NCBI GenBank assembly: GCA_016841425.1
Contig: JAENZE010000009.1
Span: 1 to 64,000 of the forward strand
Direction of reading: 5' to 3'
Source of the DNA: Syntrophomonas sp.
GTDB lineage: Bacteria; Bacillota; Syntrophomonadia; Syntrophomonadales; Syntrophomonadaceae
Length of the DNA: 64,000 nt
Under the pieces are notes generated by a model, which saw only the letters and a program-made list of their open reading frames with translations, was not told where the DNA came from and made no database searches. Shown one piece after another: positions 17,928 to 27,727 of this stretch. The position numbers were made by a program, and so were the translations under genes. Within the stretch, counting starts at the first letter, position 1; each line of letters begins with the position of its first letter.

Positions 17928-17959
17928 CACAAAACAATTCAATATTGAATTGTTTTGTG
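17928..17959. promoter_or_regulatory. Perfect 32-bp palindrome, candidate enhancer (UAS)
   Basis: The half-site CACAAAACAATTCAAT is followed directly by its exact reverse complement. It lies about 115-150 bp upstream of the predicted sigma-54 start site, the usual distance for an enhancer-binding protein. A partial half-site (ATTGAATTATTC) occurs near 18064. The rest of 17960-18215 shows nothing else clear. Confidence 0.65.
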
Positions 17960-18215
17960 ATTCATTATTGTATTATGGCGGAATTTCTCTAATGTTTAGA
18001 AATTAATAATACCTGCACCTGCACATTACAGAAGGTTTTGCCAGTGTCAATTAATGATGCATTATTGAATTATTCTTTTCATTTTGTTAGTTTTTATCCA
18101 TTTATTTGTCAGATACTGGCATTTATTTGTTAAAACATAGGTAATTTGTCAATACTATGGAGTAAATTAACTTTACGATTTATGGACTACAAGTTAGAAT
18201 ATTGAGGTGAAAATA

Positions 18216-18293
18216 ATGATTAATTTTACAGCCGCCTGGAAAGCGGTTGTATTTTTGGAAAGACAGGAGGGAAACATATGCGAACGCTGGTAG
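18216..18293 (+). CDS. Small upstream ORF (25 aa), possible leader
   Basis: ATG 18216 has GAGGTG at good spacing and opens a 25-codon frame ending at TAG 18293. It overlaps the start of the next gene (ATG 18278), a layout seen in translational coupling. A stem ACAGCCGC/GCGGTTGT followed by TTTTT lies inside it. The peptide is not recognised, so it may be chance. Confidence 0.3.
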   Translation: MINFTAAWKAVVFLERQEGNICERW

Positions 18294-18529
18294 CAACTAT
18301 GCTGGCGAATTCAAAGGGTAAAAATGTTTTTTGTTCGGCAAATAAAATCAATGAACAGCAAATGAGGATTATCCGCAATACTGATTGGTCAGAGCTTGAA
18401 GAAGTGGGGTTTACCTTTATAAATTTGGCCTCTCCCGAGTACCCTAACATAAGAGGAAAGGCCATATTTTTTGAGGGCCATATAGATGAAATGGGTCGTG
18501 CACTAAAAAATATTGATAAGAGTTTTTAA
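18278..18529 (+). CDS. Small conserved-looking protein of unknown function
   Basis: 83 aa soluble protein. ATG 18278 is preceded by a strong AGGAGG at correct spacing and a 12-bp-stem terminator follows the stop, so the gene unit looks real. I do not recognise a domain. It has a cysteine in VFCSANK, acidic WSELEEVGF and a GKAIFFEGH segment, with no signal peptide or membrane segment. It lies alone, convergent with tyrS and divergent from the beta-oxidation operon. Confidence 0.65.
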   Translation: MRTLVATMLANSKGKNVFCSANKINEQQMRIIRNTDWSELEEVGFTFINLASPEYPNIRGKAIFFEGHIDEMGRALKNIDKSF

Positions 18530-18578
18530 TTTAAGACCAAATAAAATTATTTTGAATTGGAATTGTATTTGATCAGGC

Positions 18579-18618
18579 GAACAGCCGGGCATAAGCCCGG
18601 CTGTTCATTTTATTTTTT
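18579..18618 (+). terminator. Strong bidirectional terminator
   Basis: GAACAGCCGGGC (18579-18590) and GCCCGGCTGTTC (18595-18606) form a perfect 12-bp stem with loop ATAA, followed by ATTTTATTTTTT on the plus strand. It serves the small gene and probably the convergent tyrS. Confidence 0.92.
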
Positions 18619-18628
18619 CTCAAAGAAG

Positions 18629-19846
18629 CTAATTGGTTTTAATTTTAACAAATTTACGTTTTCCTACCTGTACCACCATTCCATTTGTTAACAGAAGATT
18701 TTCATCTTCGTATTTTTCACCGTTAATCCTTATTGCTCCCTGTTTGAGCATACGCCGACCGTCACTGCTGGAACTAACCATGTTATTATCCTGCAGGAAT
18801 TTAGGCAGCCATACTTCCGGATCGACTACATTGACCTCTGGTATATCATCCGGTATGTCTCCCTGCGAATAAACCAGTTTAAATCTGGCCTCAGCTTTTT
18901 CAGCTTCTTCAGAGTTATGGTACATGGTGATAAGCTCTTTTGCCAGACTAATCTTAGCATCCCGTGGATTAAGTTCGCCTCTATTCATACGGGCTTGCAT
19001 ATCCTTTATATCATTCATAGGAACCTGGGTAAGCAGCTCAAAATACCTGCTGATAAGTTCATCAGTTATTGACATAGTCTTACCAAACATTTCATAGGCT
19101 TCCTCATTCACTCCAATATAATTTCCCAGGCTCTTGCTCATTTTCTGTACCCCATCCAGGCCTTCCAATATGGGCATCATCAAAGCTATCTGGGGCTCAT
19201 GACCGTATTCCCTTAACAGATGTCTACCTACTAGAAGATTAAATTTCTGATCTGTGCCTCCCAACTCGACGTCGGCTTCGAGTATCACTGAATCATAACC
19301 CTGCATCAGGGGATATAGAAACTCATGAACACCTATCGGCAATCCTTCTTTATACCTCTTATCAAAATCATCTCTTTCAAGCATACGGGCTACTGTATAT
19401 TTCCCTGCCAGTCTGAGCACAGCTTCCAGGTTCATGCTCATAAGCCACTCGCTGTTGAAATGCACGATGGTTTTATCCTTATCCAACACTTTAAATATCT
19501 GATCCTGGTAGGTAGCTGCATTAAGCTTTATTTCCTCTTCGGTGAGTTGTTTACGGGTTTCTGATTTCCCACTGGGATCCCCTATTCTTCCGGTAGCATC
19601 ACCTATAATAAGGTGTACCTCGTGACCCAGATCCTGGAACTGTCTCAATTTGTTTAAAACTACCGTATGTCCCAAGTGTATATCTGGTGCAGTAGGATCA
19701 AGCCCTAGTTTGGCCCGAAGCGGCCGGTTTTCTTTTATAGATTTATAAAGCTTTTGCTTTAGCTCTTCTTCGGGAATAATCTCTGCCACTCCGCGGCGGA
19801 TAATTTCGAGCTGTGCATTAACCTTTTTCATAATTTTATCTTCCAC
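18629..19846 (-). CDS. tyrS: Tyrosine--tRNA ligase
   Basis: 405 aa class I synthetase charging tRNA-Tyr. The HIGH motif appears as HLGHTV and the KMSKS loop as KMSKSLGNY, placing it with the TyrZ-like subgroup rather than the KFGKT subgroup. A C-terminal S4 RNA-binding domain ([12 protein letters not shown]) is present. GTG 19846 has GGAGG 7 nt upstream and is the start. The 178-bp upstream region shows no T-box (no GGTGGNACCGCG-like element), although many Firmicute tyrS genes carry one. Confidence 0.95.
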   Translation of the reverse strand: MEDKIMKKVNAQLEIIRRGVAEIIPEEELKQKLYKSIKENRPLRAKLGLDPTAPDIHLGHTVVLNKLRQFQDLGHEVHLIIGDATGRIGDPSGKSETRKQLTEEEIKLNAATYQDQIFKVLDKDKTIVHFNSEWLMSMNLEAVLRLAGKYTVARMLERDDFDKRYKEGLPIGVHEFLYPLMQGYDSVILEADVELGGTDQKFNLLVGRHLLREYGHEPQIALMMPILEGLDGVQKMSKSLGNYIGVNEEAYEMFGKTMSITDELISRYFELLTQVPMNDIKDMQARMNRGELNPRDAKISLAKELITMYHNSEEAEKAEARFKLVYSQGDIPDDIPEVNVVDPEVWLPKFLQDNNMVSSSSDGRRMLKQGAIRINGEKYEDENLLLTNGMVVQVGKRKFVKIKTN

Positions 19847-20024
19847 AAAATAACCTCCTTACCAGAAAAAATCATAGCACAATATCCGAAGTATGTGCAA
19901 TAATTAGACGAATATACACGTATTACCTGCAGGATATAAATTACCCCTGACGTTTCCGAGCAGGAAAAATAGCCGTCTCTGTCTAATCATTAAATATACT
20001 AATTCCAGGAGGCCTTATTTTTAT

Positions 20025-22478
20025 ATGAATCAACCCAAAAAAGCTAAAAGGAAACCCAAGAATTGGAAAGTAGTTATGAAAAACTTTGTAATAATCCTTC
20101 TCCTTTTGGGTCTGGCAGGAGTAGCCGGATTGGTAGGAGTGTTTGCGGTAGTGGCTAAAGACTTACCGGATTGGGACCCTGATCTGTTGTCAGGAGCTAA
20201 AACAACCATTGTTTATGATGATCAACAAGAATATGTAGCTGGTCTGCATGCTGGAGAGAACAGGACAGAAGTGGGTCTGGATCAGGTTCCTCAGGATTTC
20301 ATAGACGCTTTTATAGCTACTGAGGATAGGAGTTTTTATAGCCATCACGGTGTTAACTATCGAGGCATTGCTCGTTCTCTGCTTAGTAATATAAGCTCAG
20401 GAGATCTCAAGGGACAAGGGGCTAGCACCATCACACAACAATTGGCCAGAAATGCTTTTTTGAATTTTGAAAAGAAATGGGAGAGAAAACTCAAGGAAAT
20501 CCTACTCGCTTTTAAAATTGAGTCCGCTTACTCCAAAGATGAAATACTCAGTATGTATTTGAATCTTATCAACTTCGGCTCGGGAGCCTATGGCGTACAG
20601 GCAGCAGCTGAGACTTATTTCGATAAGGATGTAAGCGAATTAACCCTGGCTGAATGCTCAATGCTGGCCGGGCTGCCCAATGCACCATCCTTAAATCCTT
20701 ATCAAAATTATGAATGGTCGAAAAACCGTCAGAAAGAAGTACTGGATAACATGGTGGAAGCTGGCTTCATCGATCGTGCCACAGCAGATGAGGCTTATGC
20801 TGTGGAGCTTACCTTTAACAAGTCCAAGATATCTGATACACAGTACGGTTATTATATTGATGCAGTAATAGATGAAGCGATTGATATACTTGCTGCCAAA
20901 GAAATATATAATGACCCGGAATATGCCTTTTATCGGACTGGTCTAAAAATATATACTACTATGGATCCTGATATACAAAAATCTGCGGAAGAATATTTCG
21001 CTGATCCATCCCACTTTTTGCAGCAGAAAAATGAGCTAGGTGAAAATGTTCAGGCTGCTATGGCAGTATTCGATCATCAAACCGGAGGCATTAAAGCCAT
21101 TATGGGGGGAAGGACTTATGATCAGAAGCGCGGCTTTAACCGGGCCACCAGCGCCTATCGCCAGCCGGGATCATCGATAAAACCCCTGACTGTTTACTCT
21201 CCCGCCCTGGAGGCCGGTTATATGCCTTTTTATACCCTTGATGACTCACCACTATCATATAAAATAGGCAACGGTGTCTGGCAGCCGGAAAATTATGATG
21301 GTAAATACCGGGGCATTATTCCCATGCGAACTGCTGTACAATACTCAATCAATACCTATGCTATTCAGCTGCTTGATCAAATAGGTATACGTTACAGTTT
21401 TGATTATGGTCGCAGCCTGGGTCTGGATCTTTTGGATACTCCGGGAACCAACGATCTGGGTCTTGCTCCTCTGGCCTTAGGTGGTTTGACGAGAGGGGCT
21501 ACTCCGGTGCAGATGGCAGCAGCCTATGGAGCTATTGCCAATGGCGGAACTTATGTCAAGCCTCACTTCATCACCCGTATAGTCGATGAAGATGGAGCAG
21601 AGTTATATCGTTACCAGCCTGAATCCCACCGGGCTATGAGTGAACAAACTGCCTGGTTGATGACCAGTATGCTGCGGACGGTGGTTGAGTCCGGCACCGG
21701 AACCAGTGCTAGGGTTCCCGGTGTAGTCACCGCTGGTAAGACAGGGACGTCGGAAGAATACATGGATTCCTGGTTCTGCGGATTTACTCCCGCTTATTCA
21801 ATGGCGGTCTGGATGGGTTTTGATAAGGAATATACCATGCGCAATTACCCACCCCAGTACCCGTCAGAAACCGCCTATGGCGGCAATTGCCCAGCTAGAG
21901 CATTTTCAGCTGTGCTAACCGCAGCACATCAGGACTATAAACCTTCGCCTCTGGCTATGCCAGGTAGGATAGTAAGTGTTTCAATCTGCTCCATATCGGG
22001 CAAGCTGCCTGGCGAGGCCTGCCCATCAGATACGATAATTAGTGAATACTGTCTGCAAGATGCTGTACCCACTGAAACCTGTGATCTGCATCAGTTGGTT
22101 TCAATATGTACCGAGTCAGGTAAACTGGCAGGCCCTTACTGTCCAAATGTTGAGATGCGCTCTGTAGTGATAACAGCGGATGAGAAGAGTTCAACGCCAA
22201 ATAAAATGCCGGCGGAAACCTGTGATATTCATACCCAGCCTACGATTATCGGTCTCTTTGACCGAGAAGTATACATCTGCCGTGATCCCAGGCATGAGGG
22301 CAAATTATATAAGGCTAATATTCCAGGGCCTCTGGAAACCGGTGGATGTCCGGAAGAGTATCTGGAGAGAATAATCCTCCAACCGGGACAAAACCTGCCT
22401 TCCTGTCCGTTGAGCGACCACCGGACCAGCCGGAAAAAAGCAGGTGACGTTATCCATGATATAATTGACCGGAATTAA
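20025..22478 (+). CDS. Class A penicillin-binding protein (PBP1a)
   Basis: 817 aa bifunctional peptidoglycan synthase. It has a short basic cytoplasmic tail, one membrane segment (about residues 24-46), a GT51 glycosyltransferase domain (EDRSFYSHHGV, GASTITQQLARN) and a transpeptidase domain. The transpeptidase motifs are SSIKPLTVY (SxxK), SINTYA (SxN) and KTGTSEE (KTG). The last 160 residues are a Cys-rich tail with two related units, each SIC..SGKL.G..CP and ETCD(L/I)H, plus a third Cys region. AGGAGG precedes ATG 20025. It is monocistronic, with two terminators behind it. Confidence 0.95.
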   Translation: MNQPKKAKRKPKNWKVVMKNFVIILLLLGLAGVAGLVGVFAVVAKDLPDWDPDLLSGAKTTIVYDDQQEYVAGLHAGENRTEVGLDQVPQDFIDAFIATEDRSFYSHHGVNYRGIARSLLSNISSGDLKGQGASTITQQLARNAFLNFEKKWERKLKEILLAFKIESAYSKDEILSMYLNLINFGSGAYGVQAAAETYFDKDVSELTLAECSMLAGLPNAPSLNPYQNYEWSKNRQKEVLDNMVEAGFIDRATADEAYAVELTFNKSKISDTQYGYYIDAVIDEAIDILAAKEIYNDPEYAFYRTGLKIYTTMDPDIQKSAEEYFADPSHFLQQKNELGENVQAAMAVFDHQTGGIKAIMGGRTYDQKRGFNRATSAYRQPGSSIKPLTVYSPALEAGYMPFYTLDDSPLSYKIGNGVWQPENYDGKYRGIIPMRTAVQYSINTYAIQLLDQIGIRYSFDYGRSLGLDLLDTPGTNDLGLAPLALGGLTRGATPVQMAAAYGAIANGGTYVKPHFITRIVDEDGAELYRYQPESHRAMSEQTAWLMTSMLRTVVESGTGTSARVPGVVTAGKTGTSEEYMDSWFCGFTPAYSMAVWMGFDKEYTMRNYPPQYPSETAYGGNCPARAFSAVLTAAHQDYKPSPLAMPGRIVSVSICSISGKLPGEACPSDTIISEYCLQDAVPTETCDLHQLVSICTESGKLAGPYCPNVEMRSVVITADEKSSTPNKMPAETCDIHTQPTIIGLFDREVYICRDPRHEGKLYKANIPGPLETGGCPEEYLERIILQPGQNLPSCPLSDHRTSRKKAGDVIHDIIDRN

Positions 22479-22485
22479 ACAGAAG

Positions 22486-22519
22486 AATAAGTTCGGTACC
22501 CGGTACCGGACTTATTGTT
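22486..22519 (+). terminator. Terminator 1 after PBP gene
   Basis: AATAAGT-CGGTACC pairs with GGTACCG-ACTTATT to give a long stem directly after the stop, followed by GTTTTC. Confidence 0.75.
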
Positions 22520-22529
22520 TTCTCCAAAT

Positions 22530-22561
22530 AAAAGACCCGGATTGGTTACCCCGGGTCTTTT
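22530..22561 (+). terminator. Terminator 2 after PBP gene
   Basis: AAAAGACCCGG (22530-22540) and CCGGGTCTTTT (22551-22561) form an 11-bp stem with a 10-nt loop and U-rich 3' side. The remaining 240 bp to mutS2 hold nothing else clear. Confidence 0.8.
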
Positions 22562-22800
22562 CTGAGGAGGAGGAAGTCGACTTGAGGAGTCTGGCTCTGT
22601 AAATGCTGTATTTGCTGTAGTATTCATTATACTTATCGACCTGACATTCTAAGACCTTTAATTATTACCAGCAATGTTTAATAAACCCATGTAGTAAAGC
22701 CTGGTGTTAATTCTTCCTGAGTAATCCCAGTTATAAGGGGAAGCCTGGGAAGCATCGATTCTTTTAACACAATATGGACTATTTAATCCCCAAATACTAA

Positions 22801-22820
22801 GGGGGGGATTAATCCCCCCC
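22801..22820. terminator. G/C-run palindrome after mutS2
   Basis: Seven G, ATTAAT, seven C form a perfect 20-bp palindrome 6 bp past the mutS2 stop. On the minus strand it is followed by TTAGTATTT. It is a strong hairpin with only a weak U-tract, so probably a terminator or 3'-end stabiliser. Confidence 0.5.
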
Positions 22821-22826
22821 TCCCTG

Positions 22827-25169
22827 CTATTTGAATTCTACCACGGTGACTCCATTACCTCCCTCTTCGGGCAGTCCATCTCTAAATGCCTTAACCTGGG
22901 GATGAGTCTTTAAATATTTTTGCACTGCGTTCCTCAAAGCTCCAGTCCCTTTGCCATGGATGAGCCGGACTGATTCAATTCCTACCAGCAGCGCATCAGC
23001 TAGATATTTGTCAATCTCCATTAGCGCATCCTCTGCCAGCTGGCCTCTAACATCTATTTCTTTTGATATGCTGCGGGCTTTATCAAGAAAGCTTTCCCCA
23101 CGCCAGGGCGTGCCAATAGGAGTTGGAATATCAAGTTTCACGAGGTTTTCAGGACGCACATTAAACTTCATGCTCCCTACTTGTATACTTACTTCTCCCT
23201 GAGCTCCATGGCTGCCCAAAACATAACCCTTTTGGTTAATATTTTTTATCAGCACATAATCGCCAGTTCTTATTTTTTGATCCTGCTTGCCTGGCTTCGG
23301 GTCATCAGGATGCTCATGAACTACAATATTTTTGATTTTCTGCCTCTTTTCTTCTATTTCATGCCACTTGGGAGGTTTATCCTTGTCCTTTAGAAGGTCT
23401 TTAAATTCCTGCAGAGCTTTCCCGGCTTCCTGCTTTACCCTCCTTAGTTCTCGGGCAGCTTCTTCTCTAGCCCGGGCTACTATTTCCTGTCGTTCCAGTT
23501 CGAAATCTTGTTTAGCGTCATGAAGGAGCTCTCTATCCTTTATCAGTTCCTCCTTAATCTTCATTACCTCTTTACTCTCCTTATCCAGAGTGTAATGACT
23601 TTCTTTCAACTGCCGGATCATATTGCCAACCTCCATTTCCCTTTGAGGAACCAAATTTCTGGCTTTTTGCACCAATTTTCTTTTCATGCCTAGTTTAGTG
23701 GCTATTTCAAATGCATTGCTCTGTCCGGGCATACCGGTAGTCAGCTCGTAAGTAGGCTGCAGGCTTGATGGATCAAACTCTACACAGGCATTTTCCACCC
23801 GTTCAGTCTGATAGGCATAATTCTTCAGTTCACTCTGATGGGTGGTCACAACCACCTTGGCTCCTTTAGCCCGCAATTCATCCAGTATCACATGACCTAA
23901 AGCCGATCCCTCTACTGGATCGGTACCCGCACCCAATTCATCCAACAGCACTAACGATCTACGGTCAGCCCCATCCAATATTCTAATAATATTACTCATA
24001 TGGGAAGAGAAGGTACTCAGTGACTGCTCGATGCTCTGCTCATCTCCTATATCTACATAAATAGAATCAAATATTGATATTCGACTCTTCTCCCGGGCCG
24101 GTATGTAAAGTCCGCTCATCGTCATCAATACCAGAAGACCTATAGTCTTTAGGGTAACCGTCTTGCCACCGGTATTAGGGCCGGTTATAACCAGAACATC
24201 GAATTCTATTCCCAGTTCAACATCTACCGGAACCGCATCCTGCCCCAGAAGGGGGTGTTGCCCCCGGTAAATTTCCAGTATACCTCGCATATTGGTAACC
24301 GGACGATAGGCATTCATCTTATATGCCAGTCGGGCCCGGGCAAACACAAAATCCAATAAAGCTAATACCTCCTGGTTTCTTTCTAATTCCTTAACCATAA
24401 GCCCTATCGCATTCGAAAAACTCCTTAGAATTCTCTCGATTTCTCTTTTTTCTTCCATTTGCATAGAGCGCATGCGATTGTTCAGGTCTACAACCGGCAG
24501 AGGTTCAATATACACCGTAGCTCCGCTGGCAGATTCGTCGTGGACTATTCCTTTTACCATGCCCCGATTCTCCTGCTTGACCGGCACCACATATCTCCCA
24601 TCTCTTTCAGTTATCAGCGCTTCCTGCAGAATTTTTTGGTTATCGCTGGAGCGGATGAAGTTATGCAAATACTCTCTAATACGAATACGGAAGGTATTAA
24701 TCTGGTTCCTGATTTGCTTCAGTTCAGGTGAGGCATCATCTCGCAGCTGTCCATCCTCTCCTACTGCTCGATCAATTTTCTGCTCCAGTTCCCTATCCTG
24801 CATCAGAGATGAGCAGAGGTTGGTGAGTAAAGGATATTTGCCTCCCTGGACATATCTGCTGGCCATACGGGACGCATACAACAGTAAATATACATCCCGG
24901 AGCTCAGCAGCAGTTAAAATCCCGCCTACTCTGACTTTGGTCAGCTCACGGTTTAGAAGTTTAAGACCGCTTAGAAATGAAGGTTCCCCGAAGCGGAGTG
25001 CTTCCATAGCTTCTCCTGTCTCATCCAGCCGCTTGTTGACCGATTCGAAATTATCTACTGGTCTCATGGCATGGGCTCTTGCGGCGCCCCCTTCAAAGAA
25101 AGTTAGCTCTGCCAGTATATTACGTATTTTGTTATACTCCAGTTTTTCCAATACTTTTTCTTGAATCAT
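22827..25169 (-). CDS. mutS2: Endonuclease MutS2
   Basis: 780 aa MutS-family ATPase without mismatch-binding domain I; it acts on recombination intermediates and, in Bacillus, on collided ribosomes. The ATPase has Walker A GPNTGGKTVTLKT (about residue 328), Walker B RRSLVLLDELGAGTDP and TTHQSELK. A long charged coiled coil (about 500-620) follows. The C-terminal Smr nuclease domain has the DVRGQLAEDA and LIHGKGTGALR motifs. Length is typical. It lies 33 bp after the U32 gene, probably co-transcribed. Confidence 0.95.
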   Translation of the reverse strand: MIQEKVLEKLEYNKIRNILAELTFFEGGAARAHAMRPVDNFESVNKRLDETGEAMEALRFGEPSFLSGLKLLNRELTKVRVGGILTAAELRDVYLLLYASRMASRYVQGGKYPLLTNLCSSLMQDRELEQKIDRAVGEDGQLRDDASPELKQIRNQINTFRIRIREYLHNFIRSSDNQKILQEALITERDGRYVVPVKQENRGMVKGIVHDESASGATVYIEPLPVVDLNNRMRSMQMEEKREIERILRSFSNAIGLMVKELERNQEVLALLDFVFARARLAYKMNAYRPVTNMRGILEIYRGQHPLLGQDAVPVDVELGIEFDVLVITGPNTGGKTVTLKTIGLLVLMTMSGLYIPAREKSRISIFDSIYVDIGDEQSIEQSLSTFSSHMSNIIRILDGADRRSLVLLDELGAGTDPVEGSALGHVILDELRAKGAKVVVTTHQSELKNYAYQTERVENACVEFDPSSLQPTYELTTGMPGQSNAFEIATKLGMKRKLVQKARNLVPQREMEVGNMIRQLKESHYTLDKESKEVMKIKEELIKDRELLHDAKQDFELERQEIVARAREEAARELRRVKQEAGKALQEFKDLLKDKDKPPKWHEIEEKRQKIKNIVVHEHPDDPKPGKQDQKIRTGDYVLIKNINQKGYVLGSHGAQGEVSIQVGSMKFNVRPENLVKLDIPTPIGTPWRGESFLDKARSISKEIDVRGQLAEDALMEIDKYLADALLVGIESVRLIHGKGTGALRNAVQKYLKTHPQVKAFRDGLPEEGGNGVTVVEFK

Positions 25170-25202
25170 ATCTATTCACCTTCAGGTTTTAATCTGCTGC
25201 AC

Positions 25203-27689
25203 CTATATCACACCACGATAATAATGCCCTCGGGTAAAGGGTGAGGGTGTAATTTTCTCCAGCTCCATACGGTACGATTGCAGGTCCTTTTTGTTGTCGC
25301 TGATGATATCGTCTATCGCCCGGCGGTATAATCTTACCACCATATCGACTTCCCTTTCTTGTGCGTGGCGGGCTTCTATTCTTAGGCCAGCTGGGGTCAG
25401 GGCCATAATCTTGTCCAAATCATCTATCATACATAGGGTACGGGAATTAAATACATAAAATCGGCAGTAGGTATCTGACTCGATTGGAAAATAATAGTCC
25501 CGGTCGTCTTTTATTGCATACCTATCCTGATGGCAAAAACCCAGACACTGCTCACTTCCATCTCCTAGCATTCCCTTAAGCATACAGTACTGGGAAGTCA
25601 TCAAAATCAATTCGCCATGAACTATCACTTCGCCATAGTTTAATCCCCGAATATTTTTCAAACAATTATAGTTGAGCTCAGGAGAAATGCAGACCCGTTC
25701 TGCTCCTTGTTGAACCATGAATCTAAGGGAATAAGAATTAAAAATATTTAAGCTGTAATCTACCCTGCTATTTATACCATTGTTCGAACACCAGTTCAAG
25801 GCCCCCAAATTGCCAGCCATTATAGTATTAAAACCTGCTGCCCTAAGACTGGACCAGGATGAGACTTCTCCTGGTTTTTGTATACGGGGCAATGCTGGTA
25901 TCACCTGACCCGCAAAAAGGGCAGCATATTCTTTAAGACCCTTCATCTCATCTATGGAGACCCTCTTTTGCTGCCCGATCCCTGCCAGATCAAAATAGAC
26001 TATATCCGCACCTGCTTTAATAGCTGCATAAGCCTGATCAATTCCACTTACAGCAATAGTGAGTTCAGGCTGCATTTGGGCTCTTGCCCCCTTATACAGG
26101 GCCAAATATTTTGCACGATTATTCCTGAACTCTTCCACTTCTTGTATATCCTGCCGATTAAGATTAAAACTTAACCTCTTTAATGATTCCACCGCCCGTC
26201 GCCTGGTTTCATTAATTTCACTGAATGGCACTATTAAGTCAGCATCAGCCAGATATTCAACCCCCCCCAAATAAAAGGGAGTATTTCCCAGTCGGTCTAT
26301 CTTAGATCTGAGTATCGATTCGTTTAGAGGTTGATTTTCTGCTCGTTGGGCCTTGCTGCTGCTAAATTCTTCTATGCGGTGACCTCTTTCGTCAGTTAAA
26401 ATTAGTCTGAGCGGCTGACCTTCTTCAAGTACCGCTATAATATCTACTCTGATCTTCCGTTCTTCAGCATCTTTTATGCTGAGCAGTGCTTCTGATATGA
26501 GTCCCTCATCATGGGTTTTAAAAACCCGGTCCTGTGGAGATACTCTTTTATCTAACCTGATTTCAACAGTATCCCCGGGATAAGCGTGTGCTGCAGGAAC
26601 ACCGCGAATTATCATGTCACTAACAACAAAAGCGGGGTTTTTCCCTTTATTGACCCATATCTCCAGACCATCTCCCAGACTCACGTTATCACTCAATTTC
26701 ACCGTGGTACTGTAATCCTTATTCTGAGCGATTACCCTCCCAACATAAACTCCTCGATTATTAGGCCTTTTACTGCTCAAAAAGCCATTCCGATCAAAAA
26801 TAAAGAGCCCAGTGGTAAAGTTGCGGTTAAATATTTTTAGAAGCCTGTCTCTCACCTTTCTTCCTGGTCTGTATAAAGGTTCCTCCTGCAGCATGTCCAG
26901 CACTTCCCGATAAGCTCGGGTTACTACTGCAACATACTCTGCCCTTTTCATACGTCCTTCAATTTTTAGAGAATCAACCCCGATACCCTGTAGTTCAGGC
27001 AAATATTCTATCAGACATAAGTCGGACGGGCTCAAGAGGTATCGTCCTTTATCAGCCTTATTCATCCGCTGGGATGAGTTTATTGAATACAGGTCATAAG
27101 GAAGTCGACAGGGCTGCGCGCATCTCCCTCGATTTCCGCTCCTCCCCCCTACCATACTGCTGAACAAACATTGGCCGGAATATGAGAAACACAGAGCACC
27201 ATGAACAAATACCTCAATCTCGATATTTTTAACTGCCTGTTTAACCGCCTGTATATCTTCCATCTGCATTTCTCGGGCCATAACCACCCTTTTTATTCCT
27301 TGTGTCTTTAAATATTGGACTCCTTCTATATTATGTATCGTCATTTGAGTACTGGCATGTACCCTTATGTCAGGTAACACCTGGCGAAGGGCATTCATAA
27401 AACCCAGATCCTGAACAATCAGCGCATCAATATCCATCATACTTAGATTCCAGGCATAATCCAGGGCAGGACCAAACTCCCCATCGTCAATCAGGGTATT
27501 AACGGCGACATATATTTTGCGATTCCTGCTGCGAGCGTATTCAACTGCCCGAGCTATATCTTCATCACTGAAGTTCTCTGCTGAATGCCGGGCACTGAAG
27601 TTTTTTCCACCCAAATATACTGCATCTGCACCATTTTCGATGGCTGCATATAAAGCATCCCGGTTACCTGCCGGTGCCAGTAGCTCCAT
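25203..27689 (-). CDS. U32-family protein, RlhA-like (23S rRNA hydroxylation) with DUF3656 domain
   Basis: 828 aa member of peptidase family U32. MELLAPAGNRDALYAAIENGADAVYLGG is the family N-terminus, and a Cys cluster (GRCAQPCRLPYD with upstream CFSYSGQC) matches the Fe-S-binding signature of U32 proteins. The middle and C-terminal parts form a DUF3656-like region and a second U32-like barrel with another Cys group (CMLKG..SEQCLGFCHQD). The E. coli relative RlhA hydroxylates 23S rRNA C2501; that role here is by homology. AGGAGG lies 12 nt before ATG 27689. A possible structured RNA occupies the 200 bp upstream. Confidence 0.88.
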   Translation of the reverse strand: MELLAPAGNRDALYAAIENGADAVYLGGKNFSARHSAENFSDEDIARAVEYARSRNRKIYVAVNTLIDDGEFGPALDYAWNLSMMDIDALIVQDLGFMNALRQVLPDIRVHASTQMTIHNIEGVQYLKTQGIKRVVMAREMQMEDIQAVKQAVKNIEIEVFVHGALCFSYSGQCLFSSMVGGRSGNRGRCAQPCRLPYDLYSINSSQRMNKADKGRYLLSPSDLCLIEYLPELQGIGVDSLKIEGRMKRAEYVAVVTRAYREVLDMLQEEPLYRPGRKVRDRLLKIFNRNFTTGLFIFDRNGFLSSKRPNNRGVYVGRVIAQNKDYSTTVKLSDNVSLGDGLEIWVNKGKNPAFVVSDMIIRGVPAAHAYPGDTVEIRLDKRVSPQDRVFKTHDEGLISEALLSIKDAEERKIRVDIIAVLEEGQPLRLILTDERGHRIEEFSSSKAQRAENQPLNESILRSKIDRLGNTPFYLGGVEYLADADLIVPFSEINETRRRAVESLKRLSFNLNRQDIQEVEEFRNNRAKYLALYKGARAQMQPELTIAVSGIDQAYAAIKAGADIVYFDLAGIGQQKRVSIDEMKGLKEYAALFAGQVIPALPRIQKPGEVSSWSSLRAAGFNTIMAGNLGALNWCSNNGINSRVDYSLNIFNSYSLRFMVQQGAERVCISPELNYNCLKNIRGLNYGEVIVHGELILMTSQYCMLKGMLGDGSEQCLGFCHQDRYAIKDDRDYYFPIESDTYCRFYVFNSRTLCMIDDLDKIMALTPAGLRIEARHAQEREVDMVVRLYRRAIDDIISDNKKDLQSYRMELEKITPSPFTRGHYYRGVI

Positions 27690-27727
27690 AAATAGATAAT
27701 TCCTCCTTTAAAAGTAACCCCTCAAAA

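Noticed and set aside
17724-17948. 74-aa plus-strand frame between the beta-oxidation operon and the small gene
   Set aside because: No ribosome binding site, poor composition, and it overlaps the sigma-54 promoter and palindrome.
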